Source of the DNA: an uncultured Erysipelotrichaceae bacterium
GTDB lineage: Bacteria > Bacillota_I > Bacilli_A > RF39 > UBA660
Assembly: GCA_902795975.1 (NCBI GenBank)
Contig: CADBNE010000046.1
Span: 1-24,529, forward strand
Direction: 5' to 3'
DNA length: 24,529 nt
The notes beneath the pieces were generated by a model. It had not been told where the DNA came from and did no database searches. It saw only the letters and a list, made by a program, of their open reading frames with translations. The position numbers and the translations under genes are program-made. Position 1 is the first letter of the stretch. Each line of letters starts with the position of its first letter. This document shows, piece by piece, positions 8,281 to 16,592 of the stretch.

Positions 8281-8416
8281 TATTAATTATTATTATTTTC
8301 TTTTTATCTATTATTTAGTATAATTTATATGTATATATTTAGTACATATATTATGTTATATATTAATATTTTAGAATAAAATATACAAAGAATTGTATAA
8401 ATCATGGAGGTGAACT

Positions 8417-9610
8417 ATGAATAGAGAAGACTTTAATTTACTTAGTACAGATATTATTTATTTTGATAATGGTGCTACTACATTAAAACCTAGAATATTA
8501 AGTGAATCAATATCTGATTATTATAATAATTATAGTGCTAATGCACATAGAGGAGATTATGATTTAAGCCTTAAAGTAGATAGTGAGTATGAAGGTGCAA
8601 GAGTTAAAGTTGCAAACTTTATAAATGCTGAAAGTAATGAAATAATATTTACTAGTAATGCTACAGATGCATTAAATAAAGTAGTATTAGGATATTTTGA
8701 TAAATATTTAAATAAAGATGATGAAGTAATTATAACTAAGTCAGAACATGCATCAAATGTATTACCTTGGTTTGAACTAGCTAAAAGAAAAGGTATTATA
8801 GTTAAATATATAGATTTAACTAGTGAACATAAAGTAACATTAGATAATTTAAAAAAGCAAATTACTAGAAATACTAAAGTTATTTCTTTAGCACATATAA
8901 CTAATGTAATAGGTGATATAAGACCTATAAAAGAAATAATAGAGTTTGCTCATTTAAATAATATATTAACTGTAGTAGATGGTGCTCAATCTGTTCCACA
9001 TATAAAAGTAGATGTTAAAGATTTAGATATAGATTTTTTAGCATTCTCTGCACATAAAATGTGTGGTCCTACAGGAGTAGGTGTTTTATATGGTAAATAT
9101 AATTTATTAAAAGATATGAAGCCATTAGTAGTAGGTGGAGGAATGAATGGTTCATTTGAAGATGATGGAAATGTTATATATAATGAACCACCACATTTCT
9201 ATGAAGCAGGAACACCTAATATAGCAGGTGTAATTGGATTTGGACATATAATAGATTATTTATCTAGTATAGGTATGAATAAAATACATGAATATGAATT
9301 AGATTTAAGAAAGTATGCTATAGATAAATTAAAACAAAATAATAATATAATTATATATAATGAATCATCAGATAGTGGTATTATAGCATTCAATTATAAA
9401 GATATATTTTCACAAGATTTAGCAATATATTTAAATAAATATAATATATGTGTTAGAGCAGGAAATCATTGCGCTAAAATACTTAAAAATGAAATAAATA
9501 TTAAGAATACTTGCAGAATAAGTTTATATTTCTATAATACTAAAGAAGAAATAGATAAATTGATAGAAGTATTAAATAACCCTAATATAAAAGATGAAAT
9601 AATATTATAG
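8417..9610 (+). CDS. SufS-type cysteine desulfurase
   Basis: This 397-aa PLP enzyme of aminotransferase class V removes sulfur from cysteine to give alanine and a persulfide for Fe-S clusters or other thio-cofactors. Visible residues are the PLP Lys in SAHKMCGP (K214), the PLP-binding Asp in VVDGAQ (D188), a His after TKSE (H111), and the catalytic Cys in RAGNHCAK (C352). That segment corresponds to the RTGHHCA of SufS/CsdA group II enzymes. Length fits the family. The ATG is behind a near-consensus GGAGGTGA (8406-8413). No sufBCD, sufU or iscU is adjacent; instead it pairs with a DUF4116-like gene 7 nt downstream. It may serve Fe-S assembly from a separate locus, or tRNA thiolation. Confidence 0.92.
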   Translation: MNREDFNLLSTDIIYFDNGATTLKPRILSESISDYYNNYSANAHRGDYDLSLKVDSEYEGARVKVANFINAESNEIIFTSNATDALNKVVLGYFDKYLNKDDEVIITKSEHASNVLPWFELAKRKGIIVKYIDLTSEHKVTLDNLKKQITRNTKVISLAHITNVIGDIRPIKEIIEFAHLNNILTVVDGAQSVPHIKVDVKDLDIDFLAFSAHKMCGPTGVGVLYGKYNLLKDMKPLVVGGGMNGSFEDDGNVIYNEPPHFYEAGTPNIAGVIGFGHIIDYLSSIGMNKIHEYELDLRKYAIDKLKQNNNIIIYNESSDSGIIAFNYKDIFSQDLAIYLNKYNICVRAGNHCAKILKNEINIKNTCRISLYFYNTKEEIDKLIEVLNNPNIKDEIIL

Positions 9611-9617
9611 GTGAGTT

Positions 9618-10511
9618 ATGAGTAGATATGAAATAACAAATATAAAACATAAAAAAGATAATTATGAATTTAATATAATTGAGTTGAATGATAAACAAAC
9701 TTATGTAGCATTCTTTTTAAAAGTTAAAAAAACTATAGATAGAATTAATGATATTAAAAATACTCAAAATAATATAAAAATAGTAAGTGATGTATTAATC
9801 AGTTCAAAATATGAGGAAATAATAGTAAATAAAATACCTGAACAAATACAAAACGAAGAGTTATATATCACTTTAATAAAAACTGATGGATATCTTATTA
9901 GATATTTTGATGAAAGTGATATTACATATAATATGTGTTTAGAAGCTATTAAAGAACAACCATTTGCTATAAGACATATACCGAAGAAATTTATTACTGA
10001 TGAATTAATAGATACTGCTATTAGTTTAAATGGTGTAGCTATAATGTATATTGAAAAAGAAAAAAGAACAGATGAAAGATGTTTTAATGCATATAATAGT
10101 AATCCTAGAGCATTAAGATTTGTGCCACCATATTTAGTTACATATGATTTATGTATAGATGCTGTTTCAAAAGATATGTTTTGTCTACAATATGTACCAG
10201 ATATTTATTTATTACAAGTATATAAAGAAGCTGTATTAGATAAAGGGTTACAAATACCTAAAAGAAATATGCCAGGGGTTACAATTACTTTAGCAGGACA
10301 ATTTAAAGATATAAGAAAAAGAATAGATTTTTTAAGTAATAATACTAATAAACCTGAAGAAATAAATAATAATAATGAACCTATATTTGAAAATGATGAA
10401 GATAAATATAATTGGTTATTAAATAAAAGAGAACAATTACTACAAGAATTAAATTTTGTAGAAAGTGAATTATATAATTTAGAAGAAACTAGAGAAGCAA
10501 AACATAAATAA
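9618..10511 (+). CDS. DUF4116-like repeat protein
   Basis: This 297-aa protein is probably cytoplasmic and of unknown function. The middle (about residues 103-200) contains at least three imperfect helical repeats of the type CLEAIKEQPFAIRHIPKKFI: an A-x-A helix, then an aromatic or hydrophobic pair, then a V/IP step. The same pattern occurs at CFNAYNSNPRALRFVPPYLV and CIDAVSKDMFCLQYVP, and resembles DUF4116 repeats. The C-terminus (about 265-297) is a charged coiled coil. The start ATG lies behind TAGGTGAG, which overlaps the stop of the desulfurase gene; the two are cotranscribed. The gene ends in a good terminator. No enzymatic residues are evident, and a protein-binding role is only a guess. 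Confidence 0.75.
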   Translation: MSRYEITNIKHKKDNYEFNIIELNDKQTYVAFFLKVKKTIDRINDIKNTQNNIKIVSDVLISSKYEEIIVNKIPEQIQNEELYITLIKTDGYLIRYFDESDITYNMCLEAIKEQPFAIRHIPKKFITDELIDTAISLNGVAIMYIEKEKRTDERCFNAYNSNPRALRFVPPYLVTYDLCIDAVSKDMFCLQYVPDIYLLQVYKEAVLDKGLQIPKRNMPGVTITLAGQFKDIRKRIDFLSNNTNKPEEINNNNEPIFENDEDKYNWLLNKREQLLQELNFVESELYNLEETREAKHK

Positions 10512-10532
10512 GTCTACAAATAGTAGACTTTT
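10510..10532 (+). terminator. Terminator of the sufS-like operon
   Basis: Arms AAGTCTAC (10510-10517) and GTAGACTT (10523-10530) with a 5-nt loop run into TTTT. The mutL promoter follows at once. Confidence 0.75.
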
Positions 10533-10536
10533 GTTG

Positions 10537-10554
10537 TATAATATATATGGTGAT
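10537..10554 (+). promoter_or_regulatory. mutL -10 box fused to its ribosome binding site
   Basis: TATAAT (10537-10542) is followed after 6 nt by GGTGAT (10549-10554), and the ATG comes 3 nt later. The predicted transcript starts at or next to the ribosome binding site. A weak -35 (TCTACA, 10513-10518) would lie inside the preceding terminator. Confidence 0.55.
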
Positions 10555-10557
10555 TAC

Positions 10558-12363
10558 ATGGGAATAGTAAGACAATTAGATGAAATATTAGCAAATAAAA
10601 TAGCAGCTGGAGAAGTAGTTGAAAGATGTTGCTCAGTGGTAAAAGAATTGGTAGAAAATAGTATAGATGCTGGTAGTACTGAAGTAAGAGTTGAATTACT
10701 TGAATCAGGTGTTAAATCAATAAAAGTAATTGATAATGGTAAAGGTATGGATAATGATGATGCTGTTAACTGCTTTAATAGACATGCTACAAGTAAAATA
10801 TATGATGAGGATGATTTATATCATATATCTACTTTAGGTTTTAGAGGTGAAGCTTTAGCATCTATAGCGTCTGTATCTAAAGTAAAATTAATTACATCAC
10901 AAGGTAATGTTGGAACTACTGTAGTTATTGAAGGTGGTAAAATTAAGAGTGTTGAATCATCTGATGCTAGAGTAGGTACTATAATGGAAGTAAGAGATTT
11001 ATTTTATAATACTCCAGCTAGATTAAAACATTTAAAAAGCTTATATACTGAACTAGCTAATATTACTGATTTTATGAATAAGTTAGCACTTTCTCGTCCT
11101 GATATAAGATTTACTTTAATAAATGATGATAAAGTTGTACTTAAAACAGATGGTTCTAATAATTTACTTAAAGTAATTAATTCTATATATGGATTATCTA
11201 TTACTAAAAAAATGGTACCTATAGAAGGTGAAACTAATGATTATAGTATTACAGGATATACATCACTTCCTGAAATACATAGATCTAATAGAAATGGAAT
11301 AGTTACTATAGTTAATAACAGAATAGTTAAAAATGCTGAATTAAATAGATATATTAATGAAGCATATCATTCATATAAACCAGATAATAGATATCCTGTA
11401 ACTGTTATAAAAATAGATGTAGATACATCTTTAGTAGATGTTAATATACATCCTACTAAGATGGATGTTAAATTTAGTAAACAAGATAGTTTAAATGAAT
11501 TAGTTTTTAATGCTATTAGAGAAAAAATAAGTGGTAAAACTTTGATTCCACATATTGAAAATGTAGAACCTAAAATAAAAGTAGAAGAACAAGTATTAGA
11601 TTTTGATACAAATAAATTAGAAACAAAAGAAGAAGTAAAAGAACAATTTAAATTAGATTTTGATACTCCAATTGATGGGGGAGAAGATTTATTAATTAAT
11701 AATGATCTAGTTAATGAACCAGAAGAAGAATATATAGTTCATGAAGATATTAAAGAGAGAATACCAGTAATGTGGCCTGTAGGACAAGTACATGGTACAT
11801 ACATAATATGTCAAAATGAACAAGGAATGTATATAATGGACCAACATGCTGCTAAAGAGAGAGTTAATTATGAAATAGTAAGAGAAAAAATGAGTCAAAG
11901 AAAAAATGAAAGTATGCAAATGCTTGTACCTCTTACATTAGAATTTTCTAACAATGAATTCATGATATTAAAAGAAAATATGGAAATGTTAACTGATATG
12001 GGATTTGATATAGAAGAATTTGGGGTAAGTTCTATTATAGTTAAAGCTCATCCAGTATGGTTACAATCATCTATATGGGTACATAGAGGAGATATAGAAG
12101 ATGTAATAAAAGAAATGTTAGAAATGGTTATTAAAAGAGAAAAGAAATTTGATTTAAATAGATTTTATGACCATATATCTGCTACTGTAGCATGTAAAAT
12201 GAGTATTAAAGCAAATACTTCTATTACATTAGAAGAAATGCAATCATTAATAGATGAATTAAGAGAATGTAAAAATCCATATAATTGTCCACATGGTAGA
12301 CCAACAATAGTATTTTATACAAAAGTAGATTTAGAGAAAATGTTTAAAAGGACTGGATTTTAA
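10558..12363 (+). CDS. mutL: DNA mismatch repair protein MutL
   Basis: This 601-aa mismatch-repair ATPase links MutS recognition to strand incision. The N-terminal GHKL ATPase shows the GEVVER segment, catalytic E30 and N34 in KELVEN, DNGKGM and GFRGEALAS. The C-terminal domain carries DQHAAKERVNYE (428-439) and CPHGRPT (577-583), the metal-site motifs of the MutL endonuclease found in bacteria without MutH. It is therefore predicted to nick DNA itself. The middle linker is acidic. The start is the ATG at 10558 behind GGTGAT; the in-frame TTG at 10531 lies before the -10 box and is rejected. mutS, its usual neighbour in Bacillota, is not in the window. A positional oddity is Cys-Cys in place of Pro-Ala after GEVVER. 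Confidence 0.97.
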   Translation: MGIVRQLDEILANKIAAGEVVERCCSVVKELVENSIDAGSTEVRVELLESGVKSIKVIDNGKGMDNDDAVNCFNRHATSKIYDEDDLYHISTLGFRGEALASIASVSKVKLITSQGNVGTTVVIEGGKIKSVESSDARVGTIMEVRDLFYNTPARLKHLKSLYTELANITDFMNKLALSRPDIRFTLINDDKVVLKTDGSNNLLKVINSIYGLSITKKMVPIEGETNDYSITGYTSLPEIHRSNRNGIVTIVNNRIVKNAELNRYINEAYHSYKPDNRYPVTVIKIDVDTSLVDVNIHPTKMDVKFSKQDSLNELVFNAIREKISGKTLIPHIENVEPKIKVEEQVLDFDTNKLETKEEVKEQFKLDFDTPIDGGEDLLINNDLVNEPEEEYIVHEDIKERIPVMWPVGQVHGTYIICQNEQGMYIMDQHAAKERVNYEIVREKMSQRKNESMQMLVPLTLEFSNNEFMILKENMEMLTDMGFDIEEFGVSSIIVKAHPVWLQSSIWVHRGDIEDVIKEMLEMVIKREKKFDLNRFYDHISATVACKMSIKANTSITLEEMQSLIDELRECKNPYNCPHGRPTIVFYTKVDLEKMFKRTGF

Positions 12364-12370
12364 TTATAAC

Positions 12371-12394
12371 CTTGTTTTATAAACAAGTATATTT
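12371..12394 (+). terminator. Weak hairpin after mutL
   Basis: Arms CTTGTTT (12371-12377) and AAACAAG (12381-12387) have a 3-nt loop. The tail TATATTTT is a poor T tract, so termination may be partial. Confidence 0.45.
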
Positions 12395-12425
12395 TGATTA
12401 ATTTACAATATTTAAATATTTATTA

Positions 12426-12453
12426 TTGTATAAATAAATATTTTTGATATAAT
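12426..12453 (+). promoter_or_regulatory. frr promoter
   Basis: TTGTAT (12426-12431), a 16-nt spacer and TATAAT (12448-12453) with TGA before it (extended -10). A ribosome binding site GAGGA (12467-12471) precedes the ATG. Confidence 0.65.
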
Positions 12454-12480
12454 ACTTATAGATAGTGAGGAATGAATTAA

Positions 12481-13023
12481 ATGGATGATATTTTATTTGA
12501 AGCTGAATCTAGAATGGATGAAGCTATAGAGAACATGGAAAAAAGATTTACTAATATTCGTGCTGGAAGAGCTAATCCTGCAATGTTAGATGGTGTTATG
12601 GTTAGTTATTATGGAGTAGATACTCCTTTAAAACAATTAGCTACTATATCTATACCTGAAGCTAGACAATTATGTATTAAACCTTTTGATAAGAGTAGTA
12701 TTGGTTCTCTTGAAAAAGGAATACTAGCTGCTAATATAGGTATTACACCTAATAATAATGGAGAAGTTATTATACTTAATATTCCTGCTTTAACAGAAGA
12801 AACAAGAAGAGAATATGTTAAACAAGCTAAGGGATATGCTGAAGATTGTAGAATAGTTTTAAGAAATATTAGACAAGATGCTAATAAAGAAATTGGTAAA
12901 TTAGAAGCACCAGAAGATGATATAAAAGCTGGTGAAGAAGATGTTCAAGAATTAATTAATAAATACAACAAAATAGTTGATGAAAAATTCAAAGTAAAAG
13001 AAAATGAATTAATGACAGTGTAA
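12481..13023 (+). CDS. frr: Ribosome recycling factor
   Basis: This 180-aa protein, with EF-G, splits post-termination ribosomes. Full-length RRF features are visible: the helical start MDDILFEAESRM, NIRAGRANPAML in the first long helix, the beta domain with LKQLATISIPEARQL and PFDKSSI, and the C-terminal helix with ALTEETRREYVKQAK. The usual partners upstream (rpsB, tsf, pyrH) are missing; here it has its own promoter between mutL and an AI-2E family gene. The terminator overlaps its stop codon, so it appears monocistronic. Confidence 0.97.
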   Translation: MDDILFEAESRMDEAIENMEKRFTNIRAGRANPAMLDGVMVSYYGVDTPLKQLATISIPEARQLCIKPFDKSSIGSLEKGILAANIGITPNNNGEVIILNIPALTEETRREYVKQAKGYAEDCRIVLRNIRQDANKEIGKLEAPEDDIKAGEEDVQELINKYNKIVDEKFKVKENELMTV

Positions 13024-13044
13024 TAGAATTTTTACACTGTTTTT
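13015..13044 (+). terminator. frr terminator
   Basis: Arms ACAGTGTAA (13015-13023) and TTACACTGT (13032-13040) have an 8-nt loop and are followed by TTTT. The 5' arm includes the frr stop codon. Confidence 0.8.
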
Positions 13045-13046
13045 CA

Positions 13047-13087
13047 TTGTATATAAATTATAATTTTGTTATAATTAGTATGGTGAT
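13047..13087 (+). promoter_or_regulatory. Promoter and RBS of the six-gene operon
   Basis: TTGTAT (13047-13052), a 17-nt spacer and extended -10 TGTTATAAT (hexamer 13070-13075). Six nt later comes GGTGAT (13082-13087), then ATT and the ATG. The predicted 5' leader is about 10 nt. Confidence 0.65.
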
Positions 13088-13090
13088 ATT

Positions 13091-14302
13091 ATGAAGGAAG
13101 AAAAAGAAATAAAAGGGAATAATAAATTAAATTATAGAAAGTTGAACCAAGTGCTTAAAGTATCACATCGTGTACTTAAAATACTTTATTTTTTAGCAAT
13201 TATAGCTTGTATTTTCACTGTAATCATAGTTGCTAAAGAATTAAAGATATTAGCATTCATACTTAGTGTTTTAAAAGTACTTAGTCCATTATTTATTGGA
13301 TTAGTTATTGCTTGGTTATTTGACCCTGTGGTAACATTCTTTAAAAAGAAAGGCATTAAACGTATATTTAGTGTAATAATAATATATGCATTATTATTAG
13401 GTGCTATAGCACTTATAGTAGGAAATATCATTCCGATACTATATGACCAAATTATAAGTTTTGCTAAAAGTATACCAGCAATATTTAAATCAATTGAAAG
13501 TATGTTAGATAATGTACTTGATAAATTAAAAGGTGTTGATGGTGTTGATGTAGAAGGAATTAAATCTAATATAACTAAACAATTAGAAAATGCATCATCT
13601 GGATTAAGTGATAGTATTTCTACATCGGTAATTAGTTTCTTTAAAGGTTTAGTATCTGGAGTTACAAATTTTGTAGTAGGATTAGTAATTGGATTCTTCT
13701 TCTTATTAAGTTTTGATAATGTTGGAGATACTTTAATAGCTTATGTACCTAAAAAAAGCAGAAAAGATGTAGGAAAATTAGTAGATTCTATTAATGGCTC
13801 ATTAAGAAATTATGTTATTGGTGTTATAATAGATGCTACTATTGTATTTGGAATTTGCTCTTTAGCATTTGGACTTATTGGACTTAGAGCACCACTTTTA
13901 TTTGCATTATTCTGTGCTATAACAAATGTTATACCTTATGTAGGACCATATATTGGTGCTGTTCCAGCATTAATAGTTGGATTCTCAATTAGTCCAACTG
14001 TAGGATTCTTTACTTTAATAGCAATTGTAATTATTCAATTCTTTGAAGGAAACTTCTTACAAGAAACAATTATGAGTAAAACAACTAAGTTACATCCTGT
14101 AACTATAATTATGGGATTACTTATATTTGGACATTATTGGGGAATAATTGGTATGGTTATTTCTACACCATTAATTGCTGTTATTAAACAAATTTATTTA
14201 TTCTTTGATGAAAAATATGATTTCTTTAAAACAGATGATGACGATGATGAAAAGGAAGAAAACGAAGAAAAGAAAAAGTTGGAGGTTGTAGAAAATGGGT
14301 AA
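13091..14302 (+). CDS. AI-2E family transporter
   Basis: This 403-aa polytopic membrane protein belongs to the AI-2E (PerM/YdiK) family. There are two N-terminal TM helices (about 33-52 and 56-78), another at about 95-117, a soluble stretch (about 120-185), then several more TM helices. The conserved FALFCAITNVIPYVGPYIG segment and the late HPVTIIMGLLIFGHYWGIIG segment are typical of the family. The C-terminus is a charged tail rich in Asp, Glu and Lys. Members have been linked to export of autoinducer-2 or to ion/proton antiport, so the substrate is not predictable. It is first in an operon, and its last 8 bases overlap the start of the kinase gene (ATGGGTAA), implying translational coupling. 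Confidence 0.9.
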   Translation: MKEEKEIKGNNKLNYRKLNQVLKVSHRVLKILYFLAIIACIFTVIIVAKELKILAFILSVLKVLSPLFIGLVIAWLFDPVVTFFKKKGIKRIFSVIIIYALLLGAIALIVGNIIPILYDQIISFAKSIPAIFKSIESMLDNVLDKLKGVDGVDVEGIKSNITKQLENASSGLSDSISTSVISFFKGLVSGVTNFVVGLVIGFFFLLSFDNVGDTLIAYVPKKSRKDVGKLVDSINGSLRNYVIGVIIDATIVFGICSLAFGLIGLRAPLLFALFCAITNVIPYVGPYIGAVPALIVGFSISPTVGFFTLIAIVIIQFFEGNFLQETIMSKTTKLHPVTIIMGLLIFGHYWGIIGMVISTPLIAVIKQIYLFFDEKYDFFKTDDDDDEKEENEEKKKLEVVENG

Positions 14303-14846
14303 AGTAGTAGCAATCGTTGGTATGTGTGGTTCTGGTAAATCAGTAGCTACAGATATATTTGAAAATGAATTAGGTTATAAAAAAGTTTATTTCGGTGGAG
14401 TAACAATGGAAAAGTTAAAAGAAGCTAACTTAGAAGTTACTCCTGAAAATGAAAAAATGATAAGAGAAGGATTAAGACGTGATTTAGGTATGGGAGCGTT
14501 TGCTAAAATACTTTTACCACGTATTAAAGAATATTCTAACGAAGGTAATGTAGTTTTAGATGGCCTATATTCTTGGGATGAATATAAAATATTATCTGAA
14601 GAATTAGATAATCTTACTATGATAGCTATAATTAATGATAAGAATATTAGATATTCTAGATTAACTGATAGAGAAATAAGACCTTTAACTAATGAACAAG
14701 CTAAAAATAGAGATATAGCAGAAATAGAAAATAGCGCTAAAGGTGGACCAATAGTATATGCTGATTATTTCATATTAAACAATGGTTCATTAGAAGAATA
14801 TAAAGAGAGATTAAAAGAGATAATAAATATTATAGAAGGTGAATAA
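14295..14846 (+). CDS. UPF0200-like P-loop nucleotide kinase
   Basis: This 183-aa P-loop kinase has Walker A GMCGSGKS at residues 9-16. The layout (GGV after the P-loop, NEKMIREGLRRDLGMGAFAK, VVLDGLYSWDEY, then a Lid-like R-rich region and ADYFILNNGSLEEYKERL) matches what I recall of the UPF0200 family, described mainly in archaea. It is related to, but distinct from, dephospho-CoA kinase. The CoaE hallmark residues (GGIGSGKS with the downstream HPxVR segment) are not present, so I do not call it coaE. The start ATG overlaps the upstream stop and is preceded by GGAGG (14281-14285). alaS starts 1 nt after its stop. Substrate unknown; a nucleotide or nucleoside is likely. Confidence 0.75.
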   Translation: MGKVVAIVGMCGSGKSVATDIFENELGYKKVYFGGVTMEKLKEANLEVTPENEKMIREGLRRDLGMGAFAKILLPRIKEYSNEGNVVLDGLYSWDEYKILSEELDNLTMIAIINDKNIRYSRLTDREIRPLTNEQAKNRDIAEIENSAKGGPIVYADYFILNNGSLEEYKERLKEIINIIEGE

Positions 14847-14847
14847 G

Positions 14848-16590
14848 ATGAACTTAAAAGATTTATACATAGATTTTTTCGTAAGTAAGGGTCATACTCA
14901 AATACCTAGTGCTCCAGTAGTACCTGAAAATGATCCCTCAGTTTTATTTAATACAGCAGGTATGCAACCATTAGTACCTTATTTAACTGGACAACCACAT
15001 CCTTATGGAACAAGATTATGTGATTATCAAAAATGTATTAGAACTAATGATTTAGATGAAGTAGGGGATTTAACACATCATACTTTCTTTGAAATGTTAG
15101 GTAACTGGTCTTTAGGAGATTATTTTAAAAATGAAACTATTGAATGGAGTTTTGAATTTTTAACTAAAGTATTAAATATTCCAGTAGAAAAATTAGCAGT
15201 AACTATATTTGCTGGAAATGAAACATTAGAATTTGATAAAGAAGCACATGATAAATGGTTATCACTTGGTATACCTGAAGAAAGAATAGCAAGAACAGAA
15301 AGTGATAATTTCTGGATAGCTGGTGAAACAGGACCTTGTGGAACTGATACAGAAATATTCTATTTTAGAAGTAATGATGAAATACCAAAATCTTTTGATC
15401 CAGAAGATGATAGATGGGTAGAAATTTGGAATGATGTATTTATGCAATATTATAAAAATGCAGATGGTACACTTACTGAATTGCCTAAAAAGAATGTAGA
15501 TACTGGTATGGGATTAGAACGTGTTGTAGCTGTATTAGAAGGAAAAACAGACAACTATACATCATCAGTATGGAGTGACGTAATTAAGCTAATAGAACGC
15601 ATTTCTAATAAGCCTTATGAAGGTAATGAACTTAGTATGAGAATAATAGCAGACCATATTAGAACATCAGTATTTATTAGTGCTGATGAAGCTCAAATTA
15701 AGCCTTCAAATAAAGATCAAGGTTATATACTTAGAAGATTAATAAGAAGAGCTATTAGACATGCTAAAAAATTAGATATAGATATTAATAGTAATTGGGA
15801 AGAACAAATTGCTTTACTAATTATAGATAAATATAAAAAATATTATAGTGAATTAGAAAAGAATAAAGAAGTTGTTTTAGAAGTATTAAGAAATGAAAAA
15901 AATAAATTTAATAAAACACTTGAAAAAGGTTTAAAAGAATTTGAAAAAGCTACTAAAAATGGAAATGATATAGATGCTTTAACAGCATTCCATTTATATG
16001 ATACATATGGATTTCCAATAGAATTAACTGAAGAATTAGCTAAAGAATTAGGTATAAAAGTTGATATTGATGGATTTAATAAAAAGTTTAAAGAACATCA
16101 AGAATTATCAAGAACTGCATCAGCTGGTAAATTTAAAGGTGGTTTAGCTGGTAATGGTGAAATAGAAACTAAATATCATACAGCAACACATTTACTTAAT
16201 GCAGCACTTAAAGTAGTAGTTAATAAAGATTGTCATCAAAAAGGTTCAAATATTACAGCTGAAAGAATGAGATTTGACTTTAGTTGTGACCATAAATTAA
16301 CTGATGAAGAAAAACAAAAAACAGAAGATTTAGTAAATCAATGGATTAATGAAGGATTAGATGTTACTGTTGAAGAAATGTCTAAAGAAGATGCTATTAA
16401 ATCAGGTGCTGAATGTATGTTTATTGAAAAATATCCAGATGTAGTTACAGTATATAGTATTGGTAATGTTTCAAAAGAATTATGTGGTGGACCACATGTT
16501 AAGAATACTAGTGAGTTAGGTCACTTCAAAATTAAGAAAGAAGAAGCAAGTAGTGCTGGAGTAAGACGTATTAAAGCAATACTTGAATAA
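14848..16590 (+). CDS. alaS: Alanyl-tRNA synthetase, compact form
   Basis: This class II synthetase charges tRNA(Ala). At 580 aa it is far shorter than the usual 870-880. Motif 1 (DPSVLFNTAGMQ, 29-40), motif 2 (RTNDLDEVGDLTHHTFFEMLGN, 65-86) and motif 3 (GMGLERV, 220-226) are intact. The editing site is present, with H444, H448, C546 and H550 (HTATH and CGGPH; most family members have CGGTH). Missing are the beta-barrel segment with the GGQxGD motif, normally between catalytic and editing domains, and the whole C-Ala domain that dimerises and helps bind tRNA. The two retained parts join at about residues 425-443. The start is the ATG at 14848 behind AAGGTGA; an in-frame GTG at 14839 is less likely. 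No frameshift is seen, so the compact form looks intended. Confidence 0.93.
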   Translation: MNLKDLYIDFFVSKGHTQIPSAPVVPENDPSVLFNTAGMQPLVPYLTGQPHPYGTRLCDYQKCIRTNDLDEVGDLTHHTFFEMLGNWSLGDYFKNETIEWSFEFLTKVLNIPVEKLAVTIFAGNETLEFDKEAHDKWLSLGIPEERIARTESDNFWIAGETGPCGTDTEIFYFRSNDEIPKSFDPEDDRWVEIWNDVFMQYYKNADGTLTELPKKNVDTGMGLERVVAVLEGKTDNYTSSVWSDVIKLIERISNKPYEGNELSMRIIADHIRTSVFISADEAQIKPSNKDQGYILRRLIRRAIRHAKKLDIDINSNWEEQIALLIIDKYKKYYSELEKNKEVVLEVLRNEKNKFNKTLEKGLKEFEKATKNGNDIDALTAFHLYDTYGFPIELTEELAKELGIKVDIDGFNKKFKEHQELSRTASAGKFKGGLAGNGEIETKYHTATHLLNAALKVVVNKDCHQKGSNITAERMRFDFSCDHKLTDEEKQKTEDLVNQWINEGLDVTVEEMSKEDAIKSGAECMFIEKYPDVVTVYSIGNVSKELCGGPHVKNTSELGHFKIKKEEASSAGVRRIKAILE

Positions 16591-16592
16591 TT

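Noticed and set aside
10531..10557. Upstream TTG start for mutL
   Set aside because: It lies before the -10 box and ribosome binding site. ATG 10558 gives the canonical MutL N-terminus.
11707..11919. Minus-strand ORF inside mutL (also others at 13186-13431, 15262-15447 and 21447-21824)
   Set aside because: Compositional shadows of real genes; hydrophobic, low-complexity translations without start signals.
14295..14846. Dephospho-CoA kinase (coaE)
   Set aside because: Only the P-loop is shared. The GGIGSGKS form and the downstream HPxVR-type CoaE segment are missing, and the layout fits UPF0200 better.
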